Made by a program: the position numbers and the translations under genes. Below, piece by piece: positions 28,966 to 36,544 of a stretch of DNA of 64,000 nt. Below the pieces are notes generated by a model that saw nothing but the letters and a program-made list of their open reading frames with translations, was not told the DNA's origin and ran no database searches. This stretch comes from Bradyrhizobium sp. CCBAU 53340 (GTDB lineage Bacteria; Pseudomonadota; Alphaproteobacteria; Rhizobiales; Xanthobacteraceae): the NCBI RefSeq assembly GCF_015291645.1, contig NZ_CP030055.1:496001-560000 (forward strand), in the 5' to 3' direction. The first letter of the stretch is position 1. Each line of letters begins with the position of its first letter.

Positions 28966-29691
28966 CTATCTCTTGGTCTCGCGGCAGCCGGCGGCCTCGG
29001 CCTCCTCGACCGAGCAGAACCAGCGGGTGCCCTTGCTGATCTTCATCTTGATCTGGGCATACCAGCGGCTGGTTGGCTGGTGATAGATGCATTCACCGGC
29101 GCTGTTGACGTTGCCCTTGATGGTGCAATCCGGCGATGGTGCGACCGGCCCCGAGGCCGAGGCGAGCAGCACCGCATGGGCGCCCTCCGGCGGCTTGGTG
29201 GCGCCCAGGATCGCGGTCTTCTTGTTGCGCACGCGCCAGTCCCAGGGTGCGATGAAGGCGCCCTGCCACATCCCGGCCTTGGCGTCGCGCGCGGCCGTCT
29301 CGTCGGCATCGTAATCGTGGGACATGCGGGTATAGGCCAGCGCCCAGCCGCTGCGCACCAGCCATTTCTGGATGTCCTCGCCGCCGACCTCGCAACGCGC
29401 CACGGTGCGGCCGCGCCGATCGATCGAGCGGGCATGGCAGACCCAGTTCTTGCCGTCGGCATATTTGGCGAGCTCGTCGCGCGCGGCGACACCGCAGGTC
29501 CAGCGCTCGCTCTTGGTGTTGAGGCAGAGCTGGTCGACTGACGGCGCGTCGATGCCGCCGAGCCGAACCCGCGTGTTGCCGATCAGGACGGAATCGCCGT
29601 CGCGGATCTTTGCGGTGCCGGTGATGTCGGCGGCGAGCGCCAGCGACGGCAAGCTGAGCAAAGACAGCGCAATCAGGAATTTTCGCAACAT
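28966..29691 (-). CDS. Secreted thermonuclease-family protein with C-terminal sunset-like domain
   Basis: The 241-residue protein has a signal peptide (KFLIALSLLSLPSLALA). An SNase-like OB-fold follows, with IRDGDSVLIGNTRVRLGGID containing the catalytic-type Arg and Asp, and RRGRTVARCEVGGEDIQKWL. The last 55 residues (IKGNVNSAGECIYHQP, KGTRWFCSVEEAEAAGCR) match the pattern of the sunset domain often attached to such nucleases. It is probably exported and either degrades nucleic acid or binds the envelope. A stem-loop follows its stop immediately. Confidence 0.85.
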   Translation of the reverse strand: MLRKFLIALSLLSLPSLALAADITGTAKIRDGDSVLIGNTRVRLGGIDAPSVDQLCLNTKSERWTCGVAARDELAKYADGKNWVCHARSIDRRGRTVARCEVGGEDIQKWLVRSGWALAYTRMSHDYDADETAARDAKAGMWQGAFIAPWDWRVRNKKTAILGATKPPEGAHAVLLASASGPVAPSPDCTIKGNVNSAGECIYHQPTSRWYAQIKMKISKGTRWFCSVEEAEAAGCRETKR

Positions 29692-29813
29692 GCCGGTCCG
29701 CGTGTGATGAAATCTCGATACAGCCGCGCAATTGTGGTCGGCTTTGGGCCTTCAGGCCAGCATATGCCGAACAGAACGGGTTTCAACTTCCCGTCATTGC
29801 GAGGGAGGTCTCG

Positions 29814-29957
29814 GCTCTCGTGTCCCGGACGCGGTGCGGCGTGTAACGCCGCTCCGCAGAGCCGGGACCCAGAAAATCACGGGCGAATCTCTCGGAGGCA
29901 TGGGCCCCGGCTCTGCGTCGCATCACTGCGTGCCGCGCCGCGTCCGGGGCACGAGAT
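29814..29957. repeat. Palindromic repeat B, copy 2 (inverted)
   Basis: Begins CTCTCGTGTCCCGGACGC and ends CGTCCGGGGCACGAGA. Internal GCAGAGCCGGGACCCAGAA and GGGCCCCGGCTCTGCG match the reverse complement of copy 1 at 7264-7408. A CGTCATTGCGAG fragment at about 29791-29802, the start sequence of the repeat at 33112, adjoins it. It separates two minus-strand genes. Confidence 0.8.
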
Positions 29958-29967
29958 CTCGGCGACC

Positions 29968-31695
29968 TCACCCCCGCGCCATCGCCCGCTTCGCCACCGC
30001 AAGCCCCATCAGCACGAAGGCCGACGTCACCTCAGGGCCTCCGACCAGGATCCGCGTTGGCGTCTTCATCTTGTTCCATTCATAGGCGCGGAACGGGCCG
30101 CGGCGGCCGCCTTCGCCGATGGCGCCGACGATCACGTTCAGCGCGGGCGCGAAGGCGCGTGGGTCGGCGCCGAGATGGCCGAGCGCGATCAGCGCCAGCG
30201 CGGCATCGAACACGTTCATCTCGGCGGCTATCAGCTCGCCCTGGACGTAGGACAGCACGCGGTGGCGAATGAAATCGAAATCGCCGGCGGGATCGATCGC
30301 GGCCTGAGCTGCCAGCGGCAATGCCAGGAAGGCGGCATAGCAGCGGCCGAAATAGGCGCTGTAGAGTTCCGGCAAATAGTAGATGTGCGAGCGCGGATTG
30401 GCGAAGGCGCCGCTCGCAGCCAGGCGCTTCTGGAAGCCGATGATGCGATGCACGGTCGCAAGCCGTGACGGCGTCTCCAGGATCTTCCAGCGCGCCAGAT
30501 TGCGAAAGCTCACCTCGAGAATGTCGAGATTGAGCGTCGGATCGAGGTCATTGCCATAGGGCCGCTCGCCCCTGAGGTTGTCGATCCAGGTCACAACGCC
30601 GCCCTCATAGTCGATGAGGTCGTTGAGCGGCACTGTCACGCGCGGCTCGTTGACGCCGGCCTGCACCTGGTAGCCTGCGTAGAAATCCAACAGCGGCTGG
30701 TCGATGATCGGATCGGTGCAGCGGGCCTGCGTCGCCGCGGAGATCGAGCACGCCGTGGTGTCGCAATCAGGCACGTAGATGCCGAAGCCGAGATCCTGCT
30801 TGATCTGCGCGAAAAAGCGCGAAAAGCGCGGATGCGGCGCGGGCGCCAGCGCGGTGATGACGTTGAAGCGCCGACCGCCGATGCCTTCGACCTCTTCGCG
30901 GCTGATGTTGACGCAGAAATCGACCATGTCGGCGATGGCGCGCTCCGCCGCCGCCTTGTCGGCCGCTGAAGCCAGCCCGGTCTCGACATAGCCGAGCAAT
31001 GCCTCGATGAAGAACGCATCGTAATAGGCCGAGCGGTGCCGGATCTGCACCGGCTCCCACATCGGCTCGGCGATACCTGTCCAGGGTGGATTGACCACGG
31101 CGGCCGCGGGCGAGCGCGCGATGAAGACGCGTGCGAGGTTGAACAGCAGCGACGAGTTCTTGTAACCGCGCGCATTGAGCCCGGTGAGCGCCATGATCAG
31201 CTCGCGCCCGCGGACATCAGGGTCGCCGACCAGATTGAACGCGGCATAGGTCGGCAGAAAGCCGTTCTTGCGATACGAGCCGAGCAAATGTTGCGCGCAG
31301 TCGCGGATCACGCCGTCGATCTGTGCCGGGGCCGGCATGGCGCCGGCGGACGCGGCCGGCGGCGGCCTGGGATGATCGAGCGCGATGCTGTCGACGAGCT
31401 CGGCCACGGGCTGGCCGACCGCAGCCCAGTCGGGCTCGGCATCGTCGCGGGCGCGGACCAACGCCGCGCGCAGCCGGGTCAGCCTCGCCTCGTCGCGCAG
31501 CTCGCTCAATCCGGCGCGACGCAGCAGCATCCGCAATGCGGGATTGCCGAGCGCGGTCTTGTAGAATTTGGCGAGGTGCGGATCGCCGCTGGCTTGGCCC
31601 GACAATACGGGATCGCAGACGTCGTAAAGGGAGGGGCCGTCTTTCCGCGCCGTCAACGCCCGGCACGCGGCACCTGCGAAATAGTGAAAGCTCAT
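29968..31695 (-). CDS. Uncharacterised 575-residue helical protein
   Basis: No family is recognised. The protein has no signal peptide or transmembrane segment. It appears largely alpha-helical, with repeated aromatic-rich segments (PIIDQPLLDFYAGYQVQ, SHIYYLPELYSAYFGRCYAA, FRAYEWNKMKTPTRILVGG) and a DCDTTACS cysteine pair near the middle. Alternating helices with conserved aromatics and Asp residues suggest an alpha/alpha toroid as in terpene cyclases or glycosidases, but this is speculative. It is a long, well-formed gene with normal codon use. The upstream region carries a CRP-type palindrome centred 106 bases before the start and is shared with the pseudocaspase gene at 32107. Confidence 0.85.
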   Translation of the reverse strand: MSFHYFAGAACRALTARKDGPSLYDVCDPVLSGQASGDPHLAKFYKTALGNPALRMLLRRAGLSELRDEARLTRLRAALVRARDDAEPDWAAVGQPVAELVDSIALDHPRPPPAASAGAMPAPAQIDGVIRDCAQHLLGSYRKNGFLPTYAAFNLVGDPDVRGRELIMALTGLNARGYKNSSLLFNLARVFIARSPAAAVVNPPWTGIAEPMWEPVQIRHRSAYYDAFFIEALLGYVETGLASAADKAAAERAIADMVDFCVNISREEVEGIGGRRFNVITALAPAPHPRFSRFFAQIKQDLGFGIYVPDCDTTACSISAATQARCTDPIIDQPLLDFYAGYQVQAGVNEPRVTVPLNDLIDYEGGVVTWIDNLRGERPYGNDLDPTLNLDILEVSFRNLARWKILETPSRLATVHRIIGFQKRLAASGAFANPRSHIYYLPELYSAYFGRCYAAFLALPLAAQAAIDPAGDFDFIRHRVLSYVQGELIAAEMNVFDAALALIALGHLGADPRAFAPALNVIVGAIGEGGRRGPFRAYEWNKMKTPTRILVGGPEVTSAFVLMGLAVAKRAMARG

Positions 31696-32106
31696 GAAAT
31701 ACCTGGTCGCGGGGGGACTTTTGCGGGGCCAAGTCGGCGACCCATCCTCCGCAAGCCGTTGAAAAAGCTACCCGGATTCGCAGGAAATACAAATGTGACT
31801 GATGTCACGGAAATATCGGGCATGAGACCTGCATGGTCTGGCCCCGGAAGGCTACGGGGAAGGCGGAAAATGGCGAAAATGGAGGCGAAAAATATGCATG
31901 TAAATCAGTAGGTTAACTCAATTTTTGGCAATCTATTGCCCGCGAGCCTATATCCGGTTAAGGGTTTGTTTGGTGCGGCGCCGCAAATTGCGCGCAATTC
32001 GGGGACACATCCCCGGCCGATCCCTCAAACCTAGAGACGCCATCGCGCTACTCAAACAGTGTGCGCGCGCTTGGCAGGTCTTTGGCACTGACAGGAATGA
32101 ACCGAG
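31696..32106. other. Divergent intergenic region with CRP-type site
   Basis: About 410 bases lie between the minus-strand 575-residue gene and the plus-strand pseudocaspase gene. It is AT-richer than its surroundings around 31860-31960 (for example TTAACTCAATTTTTGG). A CRP-type palindrome is at 31791-31808. No protein-coding sequence was found in it. It must hold promoters for both genes. Confidence 0.6.
31791..31809. promoter_or_regulatory. CRP-type binding site
   Basis: AAATGTGA at 31791-31798 is followed by six bases and TCACG at 31805-31809. This matches TGTGA-N6-TCACA at nine of ten positions. GTGAC-N4-GTCAC is also perfectly symmetric. The centre is 106 bases upstream of the 575-residue gene and about 305 bases upstream of the pseudocaspase gene. 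Binding is inferred from the motif and from the Crp/Fnr protein at 56029. Confidence 0.6.
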
Positions 32107-32955
32107 ATGAATGTAAGGCAGCTCGACATTTCCAAACGCTCGATTGCGCTCGCCGCGGCCCTCATCGGCACGGTGTCGCTGGCGATCGGCGCCCATGCTG
32201 CCCTCAACATGCGCGCGCTCGACGCCGCCAAGGCCGTTTCGACCGACCAGGTCACGGGCTCGGTCGGCCAGACCTCGCGCCTGGCGCTCGTTATCGGCAA
32301 TGGTCACTATCCCGACGCCAGCGCGCCGCTGACGCAGTCGATCAATGACGCCCGCGCGCTGTCCTCCAGCTTGCGCAAGAACGGTTTTGACGTCGACATG
32401 GTGGAAGACGCGAGCAAGGATGACATGGTCCGCGCCGTCAACCGCCTGAAGTCCCGCATCAAGCACGACACCACCGTCATGCTGTTCTTCGGCGGCTATG
32501 GCGTGCAGGCCGGCCGCGAGAGCTACATGCTGCCGGTCGATGCCGTGATCTGGAAGGAAAGCGACGTCCGCCGCCAGGGCGTCTCGATCGAAGGCGTGCT
32601 CGACATGATGAAGCAGCAGGGCGCCAAGGCCAAGCTCGTCGTCGTCGATGCATCCCGCCGCAATCCCTATGAGCGTCGTTTCCGGTCCTATTCGCACGGT
32701 CTCGCGCCGATCGGCACGCCTGACAATGCGCTGATTCTTTCGTCCGCTTCGCCCGGCAAGGTCGTCGACGACGGCAAGGGCGAGCACTCGACGCTGGTTA
32801 GCGAACTCCTGAACAATCTCAATGGCCAGGGCAGCGCGGAAAGCGTCTTCAACAAGACCCGCGTCGCCATCTCCCGCGCCTCCGAAGGCGATCAGGTCCC
32901 GACCGTCTCCTCCTCGCTGCTCGAGGACGTGCAGTTCGACCAGGCCGGCGGCTAG
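32107..32955 (+). CDS. Caspase-fold protein lacking both catalytic residues (pseudocaspase)
   Basis: The 282-residue protein has an N-terminal hydrophobic segment (about 11-32) that is either a signal peptide or a membrane anchor, then a peptidase C14 domain: LALVIGNGHYPDASAPL, INDARALSSSLRKNGFDV, LFFGGYGVQAG, VVVDASRRNP. In active caspases the third and fourth motifs carry the catalytic His (SGHG) and Cys (DACR). Here they are Tyr131 and Ser183, so proteolysis by the usual mechanism is not expected. Such Tyr-Ser variants are known among prokaryotic caspase homologues. A binding, scaffold or stress-signalling role is possible. A paralogue with TPRs lies at 61752. Confidence 0.9.
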   Translation: MNVRQLDISKRSIALAAALIGTVSLAIGAHAALNMRALDAAKAVSTDQVTGSVGQTSRLALVIGNGHYPDASAPLTQSINDARALSSSLRKNGFDVDMVEDASKDDMVRAVNRLKSRIKHDTTVMLFFGGYGVQAGRESYMLPVDAVIWKESDVRRQGVSIEGVLDMMKQQGAKAKLVVVDASRRNPYERRFRSYSHGLAPIGTPDNALILSSASPGKVVDDGKGEHSTLVSELLNNLNGQGSAESVFNKTRVAISRASEGDQVPTVSSSLLEDVQFDQAGG

Positions 32956-32980
32956 TTTTTTCCGGGGACTTGCGAGCTCT

Positions 32981-33078
32981 CGTAGGGTGGGCAAAGGCGC
33001 AAAGCGCCGTGCCCACCATCTCTCCATGGTTTAATTCGATGGAAGACGTGGGCACGCTTCCGCTTTGCCCACCCTACG
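32981..33078. repeat. Palindromic repeat C (16-bp perfect terminal inverted repeats)
   Basis: CGTAGGGTGGGCAAAG at 32981-32996 and its exact reverse complement at 33063-33078 bracket a 98-bp element. The interior holds a second inverted pair (CGTGCCCAC against GTGGGCACG). It follows the pseudocaspase gene and lies between convergent genes. Non-coding. Confidence 0.88.
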
Positions 33079-33111
33079 GCATGCGTGCGTAAAGCACGTC
33101 TGCCTCTCCAC

Positions 33112-33198
33112 CGTCATTGCGAGCGCAGCGAAGCAATCCAGAATCCCTCCGCGGAAGGACGCTGGATTGCTTCGTCGCAAGAGCTCCTCGCAATGACG
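33112..33198. repeat. Palindromic repeat D
   Basis: CGTCATTGCGAG at 33112-33123 and its reverse complement CTCGCAATGACG at 33187-33198 form the ends. Inside, GCGAAGCAATCCAG pairs with CTGGATTGCTTCGTCGC. The element is 87 bp and sits beside repeat C. The type is a common dispersed palindrome in this bacterial group (recalled, not searched). Confidence 0.85.
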
Positions 33199-33211
33199 GG
33201 TGTGGCGCGAC

Positions 33212-34090
33212 CTACTTCGCCGCTTCCGCGGCCATCACCGGGCGCACCGGATCGCCTTCGCGCAGCAGCGCGCCGGCGCGAGCGACGACGATGTCGCCTT
33301 CGTTGAGGCCGTCGCGGACCTCGATATTGCCGCCCGACATCAGGCCGATCTCGACACGCTTGGTCTCGACGCGATTGCGGCGGATCACCTGCACCACGGT
33401 GCCGGCGGATGAATATTGCACGGCGGTGAGCGGCACCGCGACGTTGCAGCTCTGGCCGGTCTTGATCAGCGCGCGTCCGCTTGCGTTGAGCAGCAGCCGC
33501 TTCTGCGAGGAGATGCCGATATAGACCATGCCCTGCTGGATGTTCGGCTCGACGGTCGGGCCGATGCGGCGCACCTTGCCGTCGATATCGCCGGCGCCGG
33601 CAATGCGCACGGTGGTCGGCTGATTGACCGCGAGCTTTCTGACATCGTTGGTCGCGACCAGTCCGACGAGGTCATATTCGCTGCGCGCGACGATGGTGAA
33701 CAGCGCCTCTCCCTTGGCCGAGGCGAGGTTGCCGATCTGCGCGGTCGAAGTGGCGATGACGCCGGCCACGGGGGCGGTGACCTGCAGCGTGCCGCCTTCG
33801 GGCAGCGCCAGCCGCGCCAGCACCTGGCCGGCCGTCGTGGTCTCGCCGGCTTCGGCCAGCACCTCCGTCACCTTCAGCCCCGGACGCTCGGGCCGCACCG
33901 AGGTCTCCTCGCGCGCGATGATCGAGCCGGTGGCCTCGACGATGTCGGAGAAGCAGGACTTTGCTGCCTTCAGCACCGTGACCGCGGGCCCCTTGGGCGC
34001 GTCGTCATCGGCGGCGCCGGCCGGATATTGGCCGAAGACGAGCACTCCGGCGATGGCTGCGGGGAATAGGCCTCGAGACAAATGACGCAT
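33212..34090 (-). CDS. Orphan RND-type periplasmic adaptor (HlyD-like)
   Basis: The 292-residue protein has a signal peptide (HLSRGLFPAAIAGVLVFG, cleavage near AGA), a barrel-sandwich domain (about 60-130), a beta-barrel and a membrane-proximal domain, as in membrane-fusion proteins of RND pumps. It lacks the long coiled-coil hairpin seen in AcrA. No permease gene accompanies it. It aligns by eye along its length with the adaptor at 59871-60800, including two equivalent cysteines (SCFSDI near 46 and SCNVAVP in the C-terminal half). The start at 34090 removes a long unlikely N-terminal extension and has GGAA upstream. Confidence 0.86.
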   Translation of the reverse strand: MRHLSRGLFPAAIAGVLVFGQYPAGAADDDAPKGPAVTVLKAAKSCFSDIVEATGSIIAREETSVRPERPGLKVTEVLAEAGETTTAGQVLARLALPEGGTLQVTAPVAGVIATSTAQIGNLASAKGEALFTIVARSEYDLVGLVATNDVRKLAVNQPTTVRIAGAGDIDGKVRRIGPTVEPNIQQGMVYIGISSQKRLLLNASGRALIKTGQSCNVAVPLTAVQYSSAGTVVQVIRRNRVETKRVEIGLMSGGNIEVRDGLNEGDIVVARAGALLREGDPVRPVMAAEAAK

Positions 34091-34268
34091 CGGAAATTCC
34101 ACGGGATCCACGAGATCAATCGATAGCAGATGGCGGTTCGGCCGGCCATGGGGCGAGACCGCCCAGGGCGGAGGGCGCCGCCGCCGGGGTCGGCAGGAGG
34201 GGCTGTTGATTAGTCGCGGGATTGGCGGCGAGGTTCGCCCGCAGCGCTGGTCGAGATCCGGCCGCGCG

Positions 34269-34463
34269 TCAGTCGCGGCGCCGCTTCTCGCCGAGGATCT
34301 GGCCAGTCGACCGGTTGATGAAATGCAGGCGTGTGCAGGCGGGGCACGCCACCGAGACGTGCGTGTTGGTGCCATCGGCCGGCGCGGCGGCAAGCCGGTA
34401 CTGCACGTTCATGCCGGTCTGCGGGCATCTGAAGATGATCTGGCGGTCCATGCCCTGCAACAT
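34269..34463 (-). CDS. Small zinc-ribbon-like protein
   Basis: The 64-residue protein has one early cysteine (IIFRCPQTGMNVQYRL) and a later pair (SVACPACTRLHFIN), spaced as in a small zinc-ribbon that binds nucleic acid or protein. Only three Cys are visible, so a histidine (Thr-His-Val or Leu-His-Phe) would have to complete the site. Base composition by codon position is normal. It stands alone between the adaptor and lactonase genes. An internal ATG at 34451 is an alternative start. Function unknown. Confidence 0.65.
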   Translation of the reverse strand: MLQGMDRQIIFRCPQTGMNVQYRLAAAPADGTNTHVSVACPACTRLHFINRSTGQILGEKRRRD

Positions 34464-34479
34464 GGAGAATCCGGACGCC

Positions 34480-34513
34480 GCCCGAAACTACGGATGTTTA
34501 CGTAGGTTCGGGC
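34480..34513. terminator. Stem-loop between lactonase and zinc-ribbon genes
   Basis: GCCCGAAACTACG (34480-34492) and CGTAGGTTCGGGC (34501-34513) pair over 13 positions with one mismatch, with an 8-base loop. It lies 21 bases beyond the minus-strand stop of the beta-propeller gene, a likely transcript end, although no T-run follows on that strand. Confidence 0.6.
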
Positions 34514-34533
34514 GCAGTCGCGTTGGCAGACAT

Positions 34534-35676
34534 TCACGGCAGGCTCAGGAACTCCACCCAGTTCGGCTTCTTGCCGGTCGGATAGGATTTCAGCTTGCTG
34601 ACCGCGCCGCTGGTCTGGTCGATGGCGTAGACCGTCATGCCGTCCGACAGCTCGCCGACGGCGGCGAGGTAGCGGCTGGTGGGGTCGATGTTGAAGCCGC
34701 GCGGCTGCTTCTCGGTCGGCACGCTGCCGATCGTGGTCAGCTTGCCTGATGATGCGTCGACCTTGTAGGCGGTGAGCGTGCTGGTGGTGCGCTCCGAGGC
34801 ATAGAGGAAGCGGCCGTCGGGGGTGATGTGGATGTCGGCGGCCCAAGGTTTTTGACCAGCGTCTTTTCCGTTGAAGCCCTCGGGCAGCGCGGTGGTGCGC
34901 TGGATTTCGCTCCAGGCGCCGCTCTTGGCTTCATAGCTGAATGCCGCGACGTCCCCGTTCAGCTCGTGGATGAGATAGACGAACTTGCCGCCCGGATGGA
35001 ACACGAAGTGCCGCGGGCCTGACTTCTCCGGCGTCTTGATCGCCGGCGGATCGTTCGGTGTCAGCGTGCCGGCAGCGGCGTCGAACGCAAAGCTCAGCAC
35101 CTGGTCGGAGCCGAGATTGGTCGCGAACACGAAGCGGTTGTCGGGCGAGGGCAGGAAGGCATGCGCGTTCAGCCCGGTCGGGATCACCTGCTTGGGCTCG
35201 GCGACGACGCCGTTCGGTGAAAGCGGATTCAGCGCGACCTTGTTGCCGCCATAGGAGGCGCTGAACAGCACCTTGCCGCTGCGGTCGGTTGCGATATTGG
35301 CCATGCTGTCGGCGAGCGGCCCGTTGCCGATATGGCTGAGCAAGCCCGTCTTGGGATCAATCGCAAAACTGACGGCAACGAACGGCTGCGAGCGGACGCC
35401 GGCGATCAGCACGTGGTGGTCCGGCGTGATTGCGAGCGGTGTCGAGGGGCCCGGCTTGTCGACGCCCGTGAAGGTGGCGGTCTGTACCGGTGTCATCTCG
35501 CCGCTCTCGGCGAGCTTGAACACGCTGATGTCGTTGGAGTCGGCATTGCCGACATAGGCGAAGGTTTCGGCCATGCCGGCACGGACTCCGGATGCGAGGG
35601 CAAGAGAGCTGACAAGAGCGGTGAACAGTGTGGTGGCGATCGCGGCGCGCGATGCGGGGCGAGTCGGTGTGGTCAA
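34534..35676 (-). CDS. Secreted beta-propeller lactonase (6-phosphogluconolactonase-like)
   Basis: The 380-residue protein has an N-terminal signal peptide (ATTLFTALVSSLALASGVRA) and seven propeller blades with repeated motifs such as FAYVGNADSNDISVFKL, GPRHFVFHPGGKFVYLIHEL and ADIHITPDGRFLYASER, as in the YbhE/lactonase family. Cytoplasmic relatives hydrolyse 6-phosphogluconolactone. Export of this copy argues for another lactone or a different role in the periplasm. It is monocistronic and followed by a stem-loop. Confidence 0.88.
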   Translation of the reverse strand: MTTPTRPASRAAIATTLFTALVSSLALASGVRAGMAETFAYVGNADSNDISVFKLAESGEMTPVQTATFTGVDKPGPSTPLAITPDHHVLIAGVRSQPFVAVSFAIDPKTGLLSHIGNGPLADSMANIATDRSGKVLFSASYGGNKVALNPLSPNGVVAEPKQVIPTGLNAHAFLPSPDNRFVFATNLGSDQVLSFAFDAAAGTLTPNDPPAIKTPEKSGPRHFVFHPGGKFVYLIHELNGDVAAFSYEAKSGAWSEIQRTTALPEGFNGKDAGQKPWAADIHITPDGRFLYASERTTSTLTAYKVDASSGKLTTIGSVPTEKQPRGFNIDPTSRYLAAVGELSDGMTVYAIDQTSGAVSKLKSYPTGKKPNWVEFLSLP

Positions 35677-35803
35677 GGGCGTCCTCCTGCCGATATGGCG
35701 TTGTCGTTTTGCGGTGGAGGATAGCGGCCCGGGTTCCCCAGCACCAAAATCCAGATGGAATTGATCGATGCTGGAATTGTATCGATGCAGGACCGAACGG
35801 AAT

Positions 35804-35941
35804 CTACCGCACTGACGCGGTCAGGTCGCGCGAGGGCAGATGCGGGCCGGCCGCATGGTTGGGCGGACCAAGCACAGTCCAGACGGCGACGGCAACCAGA
35901 GCCGAAGTCAGGATGGTCCAGGCGACGAGTTGCTTCCGCAT
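35804..35941 (-). CDS. Possible small membrane peptide
   Basis: The last 45 codons of a longer open frame read as a plausible small protein: a basic N-terminus (MRKQ), a hydrophobic helix (LVAWTILTSALVAVAVWTVL) and a polar tail. The longer frame upstream of this Met is not protein-like. The ribosome binding site is weak (ACGGA about 11 bases upstream). It could be a single-span membrane peptide, or an accidental frame. Confidence 0.4.
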   Translation of the reverse strand: MRKQLVAWTILTSALVAVAVWTVLGPPNHAAGPHLPSRDLTASVR

Positions 35942-36092
35942 CAGGCCAAATCCGTCCGTCGAAGGTTCGATGCGCTCGGGGCGCGCCAACCATCGTGCAC
36001 CGCAAAAGGTGGCGGCCCTATGAACTCGTTCACAGCCGAATAAGCGCGCGATCAAATGACGAACCATTGCCGGCCGCGCGCATTGACCCGGC

Positions 36093-36284
36093 ATGCCTCG
36101 CGAAAACGACCTCGAAGGTAAGCCCGACATGGGTGGCAAGCACGGCGGCCAGTCCGGCCAGCCCAAGCCGCCGCCGCGTCCGCGCGAAGGCGGGCACGAC
36201 GAAGATGTCGTGGCAAAGCGCCGCACCGGCAAAGCCAATCAAACCGGTCGCGAGGTCTCGTCGACCAACACCAGAAAGCGCTAA
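36093..36284 (+). CDS. Possible small hydrophilic protein
   Basis: A 63-codon frame encodes a Gly/Lys/Arg/Pro-rich, probably disordered peptide (GGKHGGQSGQPKPPPRPRE, then KRRTGKANQTGRE). Codon third positions follow the GC-rich bias of neighbouring genes, which supports coding. The upstream ribosome binding site is poor. Between 35942 and 36092 nothing else is recognisable. Confidence 0.45.
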   Translation: MPRENDLEGKPDMGGKHGGQSGQPKPPPRPREGGHDEDVVAKRRTGKANQTGREVSSTNTRKR

Positions 36285-36421
36285 GCTTTGCCTGCTATTG
36301 CTTTGGGTCGCAGGCCCCGGCCACGGGAATCTCCAGGGAACGGCAGTCTGCTGTCGTCGTTACCCCGATCCCCCCGGGCGGAGGACGCCACAACGGAGGC
36401 TGGCAAAGCGGAGGCTGGAAA

Positions 36422-36544
36422 GTGTTTTGGATTTATTGGGACACCGCCTGGTCGCTCATCATCAGCGGCATCATGTTCACCACGATCGTTGCGCATCCGG
36501 ACGCCGAGTTCGTCGAGATCCAGGCCGCCAGGCGGGCGAAATGA
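36422..36544 (+). CDS. Small single-span membrane protein
   Basis: A 40-codon frame starts at GTG 36422, preceded by GGAGG at seven-base spacing, and stops at TGA 36542-36544. The product has an aromatic N-terminus (FWIYWDTAW), a hydrophobic helix (SLIISGIMFTTIVA) and an amphipathic tail (HPDAEFVEIQAARRAK). The protein-like hydropathy and strong ribosome binding site support it despite its size. An imperfect direct repeat, GGAGGCTGGCAAAGC and GGAGGCTGGAAAGT, precedes it. The frame extends upstream without a better start. Confidence 0.6.
   Translation: MFWIYWDTAWSLIISGIMFTTIVAHPDAEFVEIQAARRAK

Noticed and set aside
32981..33198. CRISPR array
   Set aside because: The inverted repeats here are not direct repeats with regular spacers, and no cas gene is in the window.
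34091..34393. N-terminal extension of the orphan adaptor
   Set aside because: Arg/Pro-rich translation without conservation character. The Met at 34090 begins a good signal peptide.
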